Source: Verrucomicrobiota bacterium
GTDB taxonomy: Bacteria > Verrucomicrobiota > Verrucomicrobiia > Limisphaerales > UBA1412
Assembly (NCBI GenBank): GCA_017557085.1
Contig: JAFZAR010000188.1
Coordinates: 1 to 6,748 of the forward strand
Direction: 5' to 3'
Length of the DNA stretch: 6,748 nt
Part shown: positions 1 to 6,748 of the stretch, in pieces
Position numbering within the stretch: the first letter of the stretch is position 1
Layout: each line of letters opens with the position of its first letter
Program-made: the position numbers and the translations under genes
The notes under the pieces: model-generated
Database searches by the model: none
What the model was told of the DNA's origin: nothing
Seen by the model: only the letters and a program-made list of their open reading frames with translations

Positions 1-1
1 A

Positions 2-604
2 GAGGAAACCATTGTCAAAGATTCAGAAGGGAATTTCATTATCCAGAACAAACAAAAGCAGAAGAAAGCGGATGTTATTTTCGAGATGGATGAGCAGGGA
101 TATTTGAAAACGAGGACTATTTTATATCCTCTGCCCCAAGATGTTTCGGAAGAAAATCCAACATACGCCCTGGGAAACCGGATGGAGTGCTCTTATCAAA
201 AAGGCAAGACTCCGGATTTTTTCCCAAGCGAGATAAAAGTCTATGACCTGATCGGTAAGTACAACAGCACCGAGATCCAGACCAATTTCTACAGTTCTTA
301 TATCTTTGACCATTTAGACCTGGATCCACAGTTTTCGAGAAAAGATTTTGCTTTGGGTGAGAATGAAGGAGATACCGATTTGAAGATATACTGGGTCTCC
401 GGAACGAATGTTTTATATAAGACAAGCGAAGGCACGCCCCAAAGAGTACTGACGGATGAAGAAGCGATCCAAAACTGGGATGAACAAAAGAAACTCACAT
501 CAGCACACACTCCCAGAAAAAACGGCGTTTATATCGTATTGGCTGTCATTGCTGTTTTGGGTATAGTTTTCTTTGTCATGAGAAAATCACACCGAAAAGG
601 ATGA
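2..604 (+). CDS. Unrecognised protein with C-terminal membrane anchor (5' end outside window)
   Basis: The frame is open from the left edge to the TGA at 602-604, giving 200 visible residues. An ATG at 86 could be read as a start, but the 28 codons before it are in frame and coding-like (charged, Lys/Gln-rich, 'KQKQKK') and no ribosome binding site precedes the ATG, so the gene most likely begins outside the window. Most of what is visible is a soluble, polar, probably beta-rich domain. A hydrophobic segment of about 18 residues (nt 527-580, 'VYIVLAVIAVLGIVFFVM') then ends in a short basic tail, RKSHRKG. This is a stop-transfer pattern, with the domain outside the cytoplasm and the tail inside. 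I do not recognise the family. The 'FFPSEIKVYD' stretch followed by a late 'F-L' segment faintly recalls LolA-like domains of planctomycetal proteins, which is a guess. The DNA is more A+T-rich than the rest (24 G+C of 60 at 61-120, against 35 of 60 at 2161-2220). Confidence 0.8.
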   Translation, partial: EETIVKDSEGNFIIQNKQKQKKADVIFEMDEQGYLKTRTILYPLPQDVSEENPTYALGNRMECSYQKGKTPDFFPSEIKVYDLIGKYNSTEIQTNFYSSYIFDHLDLDPQFSRKDFALGENEGDTDLKIYWVSGTNVLYKTSEGTPQRVLTDEEAIQNWDEQKKLTSAHTPRKNGVYIVLAVIAVLGIVFFVMRKSHRKG

Positions 605-639
605 TCATTATCCGACTTGCTCCTTCTTATGGATTTCAG

Positions 640-668
640 TTGAAAAAAAGTTGAAACACCGTTAGACT
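640..668 (+). promoter_or_regulatory. Possible sigma70-type promoter for the esterase gene
   Basis: TTGAAA (640-645) matches the -35 consensus at five of six positions. After a 17-base spacer, TAGACT (663-668) matches the -10 at four of six. It lies in the 88-bp gap before the esterase and would put the transcript start near 675, leaving a leader of under 20 bases. Matches this weak arise by chance, and promoter consensus in this lineage is uncertain. Confidence 0.25.
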
Positions 669-692
669 GATGGCGACTGGAATGTCATTGTT

Positions 693-1580
693 ATGAGAAG
701 TTTAAAAAGTCTGATAATTGGTGCGTGTTTAATGATGAGTTTATGTGTTCAAGCGGAAGTCATCCGCCTGTGGGAAGGAGACGCTCCCGGTGCGCAAGGA
801 GCTGAGGATAAGGATATTCCCACTCTGACCGTTTTTAAGCCAGAAGGCAAAGCCACGGGTTCCTCCGTGGTGATCTGCCCCGGCGGCAGCTACTGGGGTC
901 TGGCTGACCATGAAGGCGCGGGTTACGCACGGTTCCTCAACCAATACGGCGTGACCGCTTTTGTACTGAAATACCGTTTGGCTTCAGGTGGTTATCATCA
1001 TCCCAGCATGATCAGTGACGCGGCCCGCGCGGTGCGCGTAGTCCGCTTCAACGCCGAGAAATGGGGACTGGATCCGAACCGGATCGCCATCATGGGTTCT
1101 TCCGCCGGCGGTCATCTGGCCAGCTCATTAGTCACTCATTTTGAGAAAGAAGTGCCGACAGCGCTGGATCCCATCGATCGCCTGAGCTCCCGTCCGGATC
1201 TGGGCATCCTCTGCTATCCGGTGGTGACCCTGGGCGAGTTCACCCATCAAGGCACCAAGGAAAACCTTTTGGGCAAAGAGCCTTCCGAAGGGATGATCAA
1301 TTACATGAGCGGTGAGAAGATGGTCAGCAAGGACACTCCTCCCTGCTTTATCTGGCACACCTGGGAAGACGGAGCTGTACCGGTGGAGAACTCCCTACAG
1401 TTCGCGGCCGCTCTCAGAAAAGCGGGCGTTCCCTTTGATCTGCATATCTTTGAAAAAGGCGGTCACGGCATGGGACTGGCCGAGAAGAAAGTCAAAGAGG
1501 GCGACACCGAAAAGACAGTCGTCCATCCCTGGGGCAACGACCTGATCTACTGGCTGAAAGCCCGCAAGTTCGTTGACTAA
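693..1580 (+). CDS. Secreted alpha/beta hydrolase, acetyl-xylan/feruloyl esterase-like (BD-FAE type)
   Basis: The protein has 295 residues, the usual size for the exported COG0657/BD-FAE esterases, which remove acetyl or feruloyl groups from plant polysaccharides such as xylan. Residues 1-21 form a signal peptide: basic MRSLK, a hydrophobic core, and probable cleavage after VQA21. It is therefore exported, probably to the periplasm. The start of the mature part, 'LWEGDAPGA' then 'DIPTLTVF', is typical of the family. The oxyanion-hole loop is 'CPGGSYWGLA' (62-71). The nucleophile is Ser137 in GSSAGGH (135-141), the acid is probably Asp226 in 'HTWEDGAVPVENS', and the base is His258 in 'GGHGMG'. 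All three are intact, so the enzyme should be active. The ATG at 693 is preferred because it gives a clean signal peptide, although no Shine-Dalgarno sequence is visible. The gene looks monocistronic, with a terminator just downstream. The exact ester substrate cannot be read from the sequence; a lipase-like or other acyl-ester role is possible. Confidence 0.9.
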   Translation: MRSLKSLIIGACLMMSLCVQAEVIRLWEGDAPGAQGAEDKDIPTLTVFKPEGKATGSSVVICPGGSYWGLADHEGAGYARFLNQYGVTAFVLKYRLASGGYHHPSMISDAARAVRVVRFNAEKWGLDPNRIAIMGSSAGGHLASSLVTHFEKEVPTALDPIDRLSSRPDLGILCYPVVTLGEFTHQGTKENLLGKEPSEGMINYMSGEKMVSKDTPPCFIWHTWEDGAVPVENSLQFAAALRKAGVPFDLHIFEKGGHGMGLAEKKVKEGDTEKTVVHPWGNDLIYWLKARKFVD

Positions 1581-1595
1581 ATCATTCTGTTTTGA

Positions 1596-1628
1596 GGGAG
1601 ACGCGGGAGTATTCGCGTCTCTCCTTTT
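1596..1628 (+). terminator. Intrinsic terminator after the esterase gene
   Basis: GGGAGACGCG (1596-1605) pairs with CGCGTCTCTC (1614-1623). This is a ten-pair, GC-rich stem with a single G-T wobble and an eight-base loop, followed by CTTTT (T run at 1625-1628). It begins 15 bases after the esterase stop codon and ends 21 bases before the next start. It separates the esterase unit from the DUF2723 gene, which must therefore have its own promoter or rely on read-through. The T run is short, so termination may be partial. Confidence 0.8.
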
Positions 1629-1649
1629 AGTATTTCGTAAATCCATAAA

Positions 1650-4600
1650 ATGAAGTTTTATCAAGCGCTCAAAGAGCATTTTGGCATTGGCACTCCCCAG
1701 ACACCCCTCTACCGCAAGGTGGACTGGATGACGATGGGGATCACTTTTCTGGTCGCCTTCTTTGGTTATCTGATCACACTGGCACCGGACTTGACCCTGG
1801 AGGACTGCGGCGAGCTGGCCGTGGGCTCCTACTATGCCGGTGTACCGCATCCGCCCGGATACCCTGTCTGGACGATCTACACCTGGCTCTTTACAGTGCT
1901 GGTGCCGATCTCCAATATCGCCTACCGCGTGGCGATCTCCTCGGCCTTTGCCTCGGCGCTTTCCTGCGGTGTGATCGCCCTGCTGATCAGCCGCGGTTCC
2001 AGCATGATCCTGGAGACCCTGGAGGAGACGAAAGAACTTGCCCCGAAGATGAGCCATCTGATCTGCGCGCTGTGCGGATTTGTGGGCGGAATGATCTTCG
2101 GCTACAATGGATTTATATGGAGCCAGTCTGTCATCGTGGAGGTTTATACTCTCTCGGTGCTTTCACTGGTAACGGTAATGGCGCTGATGATGCGCTGGAT
2201 GTACGCTCCGGCCCAACGCCATTATTTATACATGGCCATGTTCATGTTCGGCATCTGCTTTACGAACCACCAGTCGCTGCTGGTGGCCGCCATGGGTCTG
2301 GAAATGATGGTCATCCTGATCAATCCGACCCTCGGCCGCGAGATGCTGATGGGCAATTCGGTGATCTTCCTCTACGCGCTGATCGGCGCGATCAACGGCA
2401 AGTACGCGAACCTGAACCCGGAAAAGGCCATCTTCAGCATCTTCATCGCCGTGGGCATCTCCTCCATCATCGGCTACATTTATCTGGCGGTGAAAAACAA
2501 GTACGTGCTGAAGGAATGGTGGCACAATATCGCCGCCGTGTTCGCCTCCGGCTTTGCCTGGCTGCTGGCCAATATGTTCTATTTCTTCATGCCGATCTCC
2601 TCCATGACGAACCCGCCCATGAACTGGGGTTACGCCCGGACGGTGAGAGGCTTCTTCCACGCGCTGACCCGCGGTCAATATGAATCGGCCAAACCGACCA
2701 ATGATCTGCTGATCTTCTTTGACCAGGTGCGTGTGTACACACTGGGCGCACTGAACGAATTCACAATCGTGATGCTGCTGCTGGCGCTGATCCCCTTCCT
2801 GATCCTCTTCTTCCTGAAGATGGAAAAGAAACATAAAAACCGCCTTTTCTGGATCTCGATTTTTTACGGCGCGCTGTTCCTGCTGGGACTGTTGGTCTCT
2901 CTGAAGAACCAGGTGGCACACGTTCCCATGGCCGGTTACTATGCCAAGTCGCCGGATACTTACATCGGTTTCTTTGCCGGATGGATCATCCTGATGCTGG
3001 TTTCCACGCCCTTTGTCTATTACAAGGAGATCTTTGGAAAATTTGAACGCACCTGGCTGGCCGGAACGACCAGTGTTTTCTTCTGTCTGGCGATCCTGCT
3101 GCTGATCCTGCTGAACCCCAGCTCGGATAAACAAAGTCAGGATCTGCACAAGGTCTTCTTTACGGCTTCTTACGTCTTTTTCGCCTTGTGGATCGGTTAC
3201 GGTCTGGCGATCCTGCTGGGATTCCTCTGCACCCGGTACGAACGCTATCGCGAAGCCTTTACCTATGGCGCGGCTATAGCCGGCGGCTTTGCTCTCTACG
3301 GTGTGGCAGCTACACTGAGTGATTCCAAAAATCCCCTTTTCATTACCACAGCGATCCTGGGACTGCTGATGACAGCGGCACTGGTCGCTCTGTTCATCTT
3401 GAACCGCAAAAAAGCTCCCATGGGACCTGTCTTCATCATTGTTCTGTTCGTGCCGGTCTATACGGTAATGGCGCACTGGTGGGACAATGAACAGCGCGGG
3501 CACCTCTTCGGTTTCTGGTACGGGCATGATATGTTCACTCCGCCTTTTGAGCAGGCGGACGGCACACCGCTTTACCCGGAAATGACGAAAAACGCCATCC
3601 TTTTTGGCGGAACGGATCCCGGTCGTTTTTGTCCGACATACATGATCTTCTGCGAGAGCTTTATCCCTCCCGAAAAGAGACGCGATCCGAAATTCGACCG
3701 CCGCGATGTTTATATCATCACGCAGAACGCTTTGGCGGACGAACCGTACCTGGATTACATCCGGGCTCACTATTTCCGCTCCAGTCAGAAGGATATGCCC
3801 TTCTTCTCCGAGCTGGTGAAAACAAACACCGCCAAGATGCCGGGCTTCATCGGCAAACCGATAGACTGGTTCGCTCAAAAACTGGACAATACGTTCATGG
3901 CTTACGGTGCCAAGGTGGAAGCCAAACGCCGCAGCGAGGGAGTCTATCCGCCAAAAGAGATTTATACTCCTTCCGATATTGATTTCTACAATGCCTACAT
4001 GGAATATATGCGCGATGCCACGGAACGCGCTGAAAAAGGAATGCTCCGTCCCGGTGAGATTTTCGATCCGCGCACAGGAACCGTCTCCGGTCAGGGTGCC
4101 GTCATGGGCATCAATGGGCTGCTGACGAAAGTCATTTTCGATCACAACCCGAACAATGAGTTCTTTGTGGAAGAATCCTTCGCGCTGGACTGGATGTTCC
4201 CCTATCTGACACCCTACGGGATCATCCTGAAGCTGAACCGTGAACCAGTTGTGGAATTCACCCAGGAGCTTGTTGACAAGGATCATGAATTCTGGTGCAA
4301 GTATATGGATCGTCTCTGCGGTAACTGGATCACCTACGATACCTCCATCAGCGAACTTTGCGACTTTGCCGTGGACGTTTATCTGAAAGGCGACTTCAGC
4401 AACTACAAAGGCGACATGAAGTTCATCCGCGACAATGACGCGCAAAAATCCTTCTCCAAACTGCGCTCCGCGGTGACAGGTCTCTATTGGTGGCGCGTCA
4501 ACTACGCGACTTCGACTGAAGAGCAGCAGCGGCTCCTGAAAGAAGCGGAATTCGCCGGCAAACAAGCCTTCGCGATATGCCCCTTCTCACCGGAAGCTCT

Positions 4601-5336
4601 CTACAAACTGGTCAACGTTCTGGCCGTTCAATCCCGCTTTGATGAAGCGATAGATCTGGCGTTGACAACACTCCGCTTCGACCCCGAAAACCGCGGTATC
4701 GAGGAAGTCATCGCGACGATCATCCGTATGCGTGATGAATACAAACGCGGGCAGCAATCCGCCACCATCCAGCAGTTGGAGGGTCTTTACAGAGCCGACA
4801 CTAATCATATCTCCAACACCGTGGCACTGGCAACCGCCTACCTCAACGACAACCGTGTTGCCGAGGCACAGGAACTTCTCCTCAATGTCATGCCCCGGCT
4901 GAAGAAGCTCAACGATGAGAATCCGGGCGATCCGGAAAACGCCATGTATCTGTTCGCCACTTACACGATGACATCGCAGGAAGATCAGGCAAGACAGGTC
5001 ATAACGAACCTTCTGAAGAATAAAGACCTCTCCCTGACAGGTGTGATCGCCGCGGCTCAGGCCATGCTCAAGATCGGCGACGCGGACGCGACCCTTTCGA
5101 TCCTGCAGCGCGCGGTCGAAATGGCTCCGGACAACGCGGAGATCCTTTACGATCTGGCGGCGATTGAGTGCATCCTGGGTGATCAGGCTCTGTCACTGGA
5201 ACATCTGACTCACGCTATCGAGCTGAATCAGGTCCAGCGGCAGACCAATCCCGCCGCGAGGGATATTTTGAGTGTACTACAACAGGATCAACGCTTTGAG
5301 AAGTTAAGAAACGATCCCAACTTCCCAAAGAAATAA
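1650..5336 (+). CDS. DUF2723 family (TMEM260-like) multi-spanning membrane protein with C-terminal TPR-like region
   Basis: The protein has 1228 residues. The N-terminus carries the DUF2723 signature: a first membrane helix (about 31-48) followed by 'LAPDLTLEDCGELAVGS' and HPPGYP (67-72). The acidic loop (Glu51, Asp52, Glu55) sits where GT-C glycosyltransferases usually hold catalytic acids. About 15 hydrophobic helices extend to about residue 608. A soluble, probably extracytoplasmic region follows (about 610-950), with 'LFGGTDPGRFCPTY' (651-664) as its clearest motif. Residues about 960-1195 form helical pairs of TPR type, for example 'NAEILYDLAAIECILGDQ' after 'AVEMAPD'. Human TMEM260, in the same family, is a protein O-mannosyltransferase, so transfer of sugar from a lipid carrier to exported proteins is the best inference; donor and acceptor are unknown. 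The ATG at 1650 lacks a Shine-Dalgarno sequence but gives the expected short cytoplasmic leader. The subtilase gene follows after 39 bp and is probably co-transcribed. Family assignment is firm; enzymatic function is inferred. Confidence 0.9.
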   Translation: MKFYQALKEHFGIGTPQTPLYRKVDWMTMGITFLVAFFGYLITLAPDLTLEDCGELAVGSYYAGVPHPPGYPVWTIYTWLFTVLVPISNIAYRVAISSAFASALSCGVIALLISRGSSMILETLEETKELAPKMSHLICALCGFVGGMIFGYNGFIWSQSVIVEVYTLSVLSLVTVMALMMRWMYAPAQRHYLYMAMFMFGICFTNHQSLLVAAMGLEMMVILINPTLGREMLMGNSVIFLYALIGAINGKYANLNPEKAIFSIFIAVGISSIIGYIYLAVKNKYVLKEWWHNIAAVFASGFAWLLANMFYFFMPISSMTNPPMNWGYARTVRGFFHALTRGQYESAKPTNDLLIFFDQVRVYTLGALNEFTIVMLLLALIPFLILFFLKMEKKHKNRLFWISIFYGALFLLGLLVSLKNQVAHVPMAGYYAKSPDTYIGFFAGWIILMLVSTPFVYYKEIFGKFERTWLAGTTSVFFCLAILLLILLNPSSDKQSQDLHKVFFTASYVFFALWIGYGLAILLGFLCTRYERYREAFTYGAAIAGGFALYGVAATLSDSKNPLFITTAILGLLMTAALVALFILNRKKAPMGPVFIIVLFVPVYTVMAHWWDNEQRGHLFGFWYGHDMFTPPFEQADGTPLYPEMTKNAILFGGTDPGRFCPTYMIFCESFIPPEKRRDPKFDRRDVYIITQNALADEPYLDYIRAHYFRSSQKDMPFFSELVKTNTAKMPGFIGKPIDWFAQKLDNTFMAYGAKVEAKRRSEGVYPPKEIYTPSDIDFYNAYMEYMRDATERAEKGMLRPGEIFDPRTGTVSGQGAVMGINGLLTKVIFDHNPNNEFFVEESFALDWMFPYLTPYGIILKLNREPVVEFTQELVDKDHEFWCKYMDRLCGNWITYDTSISELCDFAVDVYLKGDFSNYKGDMKFIRDNDAQKSFSKLRSAVTGLYWWRVNYATSTEEQQRLLKEAEFAGKQAFAICPFSPEALYKLVNVLAVQSRFDEAIDLALTTLRFDPENRGIEEVIATIIRMRDEYKRGQQSATIQQLEGLYRADTNHISNTVALATAYLNDNRVAEAQELLLNVMPRLKKLNDENPGDPENAMYLFATYTMTSQEDQARQVITNLLKNKDLSLTGVIAAAQAMLKIGDADATLSILQRAVEMAPDNAEILYDLAAIECILGDQALSLEHLTHAIELNQVQRQTNPAARDILSVLQQDQRFEKLRNDPNFPKK

Positions 5337-5375
5337 GAATCGCAACTTTCGGTCTCCGACAGTGTTTGATAAACA

Positions 5376-6748
5376 GTGAGGACAACTGAACAACTTCACT
5401 GCAATGGTGCTTCTTTCAACATCTTTGCACGCGCCCGCCTACAGGTGATCCTGGGAATGGCGGCGGCATTGTTTATTTGTCCGCAAAGTGACCTCTATTC
5501 GGCGGAAACCCCGGCAGCGGCTCCCACTAAACAAGTGGAGAAAACAAATACTGTTCAGGATGTAAAAGCGCCCGCTCCGCTGAAATCCACTGAATTCTTT
5601 TCCCAAAGCGAAAAGAAAAAAGACTGTCTGAACGCCTCGATCGAAGGAGCACCGCTCAAAACGGTTCTGCGCCAGCTGGCCACCGTCACAGGGTGGAAGG
5701 TATTCATGGAACCGGGACTGACCCGCACGGTCAGCGCGAAATTCAAAGACCTTCCCTCTCATGAATCACTGCCCCTGCTTTTCGGCAGTCTCAACTATGC
5801 TCTGGTGTCAGACGGCACCCATGGACAGCGACTGCTGGTATTCCAAAAAGATCAGAAAGATGCTACGGAATTCATCCGTCCTGATCTTTCCCAGCCGATC
5901 CCTAATGAGCTGGTCGTAGTCCTCAAAAAAGGCTCCAAGCTCACACCGCAGGAGATCGCCCAGCTGATTGGCGGCAAAGTCGGTGCTGTCAGCAAAGACG
6001 GCATGGCTATCCGCTTTATCTTTGAGGATGAGGAAGGTGTGGCCAGAGCCAAAGAGATCCTGGCCAAGCTGATGGAATCCGACGTTGACTCCATGCAAAA
6101 TAATTACTACATGGTCTCGCCGGAGACAGCCCGCGCTTTCGTCTCCCAAGGACTTGCCGTTCCCAGAAAAGTAACAGCCGTTTCGGGTGAAAAGACCACC
6201 ATTGCGTTGATCGATTCCGCTCCGCACCTGGACGGCATCAACTACAGCGATGTTCTGCTTACTCCTGTGGATTTCACAGGTGAATATACCAAGAGCTACA
6301 ATTTATCCTCCGGCCCGACCCATGTGGACAGTATGCTGGGATCCTCGCTCTTCTGGCTGCAGAACAGCGGCTATGACGCGCTCGATTTCAATTATCTGCC
6401 GCTGATCGCGATTGGATCCGAGGGATATGGTGATGCTTTTTCTGTAGCCGAAGCGGTAAACTATGCCAACGCCGCCGGAGTGGATGTCATCAATATCAGC
6501 CTGAGCGGTGATGGTTATTCACACTATTTGAACGATGCTATTCAGGGTGCGCTCGCAAACGGCCGAACGATTGCCGCAGCTGCCGGAAATGAACCTACCG
6601 GCCAAATAACTTACCCGGCCGGTTACAAGGGTGTAGTTGGTGTTACCGCCTTGGAACGGGGACAAATCGCTCCCTACGCGAATTACGGAAATTTTGTGGA
6701 CGCGGCTACAGCCGGGACCGGGCTCTTCTATTTTGATGATTCCTGGTA
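5376..6748 (+). CDS. Secreted subtilisin-like (S8) protein with N-terminal STN domain (3' end outside window)
   Basis: The frame is open from a TAA at 5370 to the right edge, with 457 residues visible. GTG at 5376 is the chosen start: it alone gives a signal peptide with basic residues (ARARLQ, 18-23), a hydrophobic core (24-35) and probable cleavage after YSA43. GTG 5445 and ATG 5457 would remove the basic part. A Pro/Ala/Lys-rich linker follows (44-70). Residues about 83-157 resemble the secretin/TonB short N-terminal (STN) domain ('IEGAPLKTVLRQLATVTGW'). Residues about 177-246 resemble a fervidolysin-type subtilase prodomain, from 'NELVVVLKKGS' to 'DVDSMQNNYYM'. The S8 domain starts near 272. 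Asp280 ('IALIDSA') fits the catalytic Asp, 'VINISLSG' the substrate-binding strand, and Asn405 ('AAAAGNE') the oxyanion Asn. 'YPAGYKGVVGVTA' and 'YANYGNFVDAATAG' are further S8 landmarks. The usual HGTHVAG reads GPTHVDS (313-319), so the catalytic His position is Gly. The Ser motif is not in the window, so activity is unresolved. Confidence 0.85.
   Translation, partial: MRTTEQLHCNGASFNIFARARLQVILGMAAALFICPQSDLYSAETPAAAPTKQVEKTNTVQDVKAPAPLKSTEFFSQSEKKKDCLNASIEGAPLKTVLRQLATVTGWKVFMEPGLTRTVSAKFKDLPSHESLPLLFGSLNYALVSDGTHGQRLLVFQKDQKDATEFIRPDLSQPIPNELVVVLKKGSKLTPQEIAQLIGGKVGAVSKDGMAIRFIFEDEEGVARAKEILAKLMESDVDSMQNNYYMVSPETARAFVSQGLAVPRKVTAVSGEKTTIALIDSAPHLDGINYSDVLLTPVDFTGEYTKSYNLSSGPTHVDSMLGSSLFWLQNSGYDALDFNYLPLIAIGSEGYGDAFSVAEAVNYANAAGVDVINISLSGDGYSHYLNDAIQGALANGRTIAAAAGNEPTGQITYPAGYKGVVGVTALERGQIAPYANYGNFVDAATAGTGLFYFDDSW

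Noticed and set aside
86..604. Reading the first gene as complete from the ATG at 86.
   Set aside because: The same frame is open and coding-like to the left edge, no ribosome binding site precedes the ATG, and the protein would then have an anchor but no export signal.
1395..2057. A 220-codon minus-strand frame spanning the esterase end, the terminator and the DUF2723 start.
   Set aside because: It overlaps two real genes and a terminator, and its translation has no recognisable domain.
2072..2683. A 203-codon plus-strand frame inside the DUF2723 gene.
   Set aside because: It is a shifted frame of the membrane region; its Arg/Gly/His-rich translation is a typical shadow, while the main frame shows continuous membrane helices and the family motifs.
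2226..4565. A 779-codon stop-free frame with an ATG on the minus strand.
   Set aside because: It lies wholly inside the well-supported DUF2723 gene. Its translation is low in recognisable structure (runs of Gln, Asp, Glu, His) and comes from the codon bias of the sense strand. No promoter or family signature supports it.
5337..5375. Search for a terminator or promoter between the DUF2723 and subtilase genes.
   Set aside because: Only a four-pair hairpin (TCGG-TCT-CCGA, 5349-5359) is visible, with no T run, and no convincing -35/-10 pair.
5359..5378. Direct repeat ACAGTG (5359-5364 and 5373-5378) at the start of the subtilase gene.
   Set aside because: Six bases repeated once can arise by chance, and the second copy includes the start codon. 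There is no dyad symmetry or other sign of an operator.
5439..6227. Several minus-strand frames of 60-140 codons opposite the subtilase gene.
   Set aside because: The plus strand encodes a continuous STN-prodomain-S8 protein here; the antisense frames show no domains.

Overview
The window (6748 bp) reads as bacterial chromosomal DNA. It carries four genes, all on the + strand; the first and last are cut by the window edges. The gene families suggest a member of the PVC superphylum, perhaps Lentisphaerota, Verrucomicrobiota or Kiritimatiellota. These are a secreted BD-FAE-type carbohydrate esterase, a very long DUF2723/TPR membrane protein with the PVC-style 'EDCGEL...HPPGYP' N-terminus, and a secreted STN-subtilase. 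This placement is inference from protein style, not from a marker gene. None of the three visible starts has a clear Shine-Dalgarno sequence, which fits groups that rely little on it.

Layout. 2-604: the C-terminal 200 residues of an unrecognised protein with a C-terminal membrane anchor, in DNA richer in A+T than the rest. 605-692: a short gap with a weak possible sigma70-type promoter. 693-1580: a complete exported alpha/beta hydrolase of the acetyl-xylan/feruloyl esterase type, with its catalytic triad visible. 1596-1628: a good intrinsic terminator that closes this unit. 1650-5336: a 1228-residue polytopic protein of the DUF2723 (TMEM260-like) family, followed by a soluble region and C-terminal TPR-like helices. 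5376-6748 (open at the right edge): a secreted protein that starts at GTG. It has a secretin-type STN domain, a subtilase-type prodomain and a peptidase S8 domain.

How they relate. The DUF2723 gene and the subtilase gene are 39 bp apart with no terminator between them and are probably co-transcribed; the esterase is insulated by its own terminator. DUF2723 proteins are GT-C-like membrane enzymes, and human TMEM260 is a protein O-mannosyltransferase. A working idea, inference only, is that this pair concerns cell-envelope or secreted proteins and their glycosylation.

The most notable point is in the subtilase. The Asp motif and the oxyanion Asn are present, but the position of the catalytic His in the usual HGTHVA motif is a Gly. 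It is either a degenerate (pseudo)protease or a variant active site. The catalytic Ser region lies beyond the window. No RNA genes, CRISPR arrays, insertion sequences or phage genes were seen.
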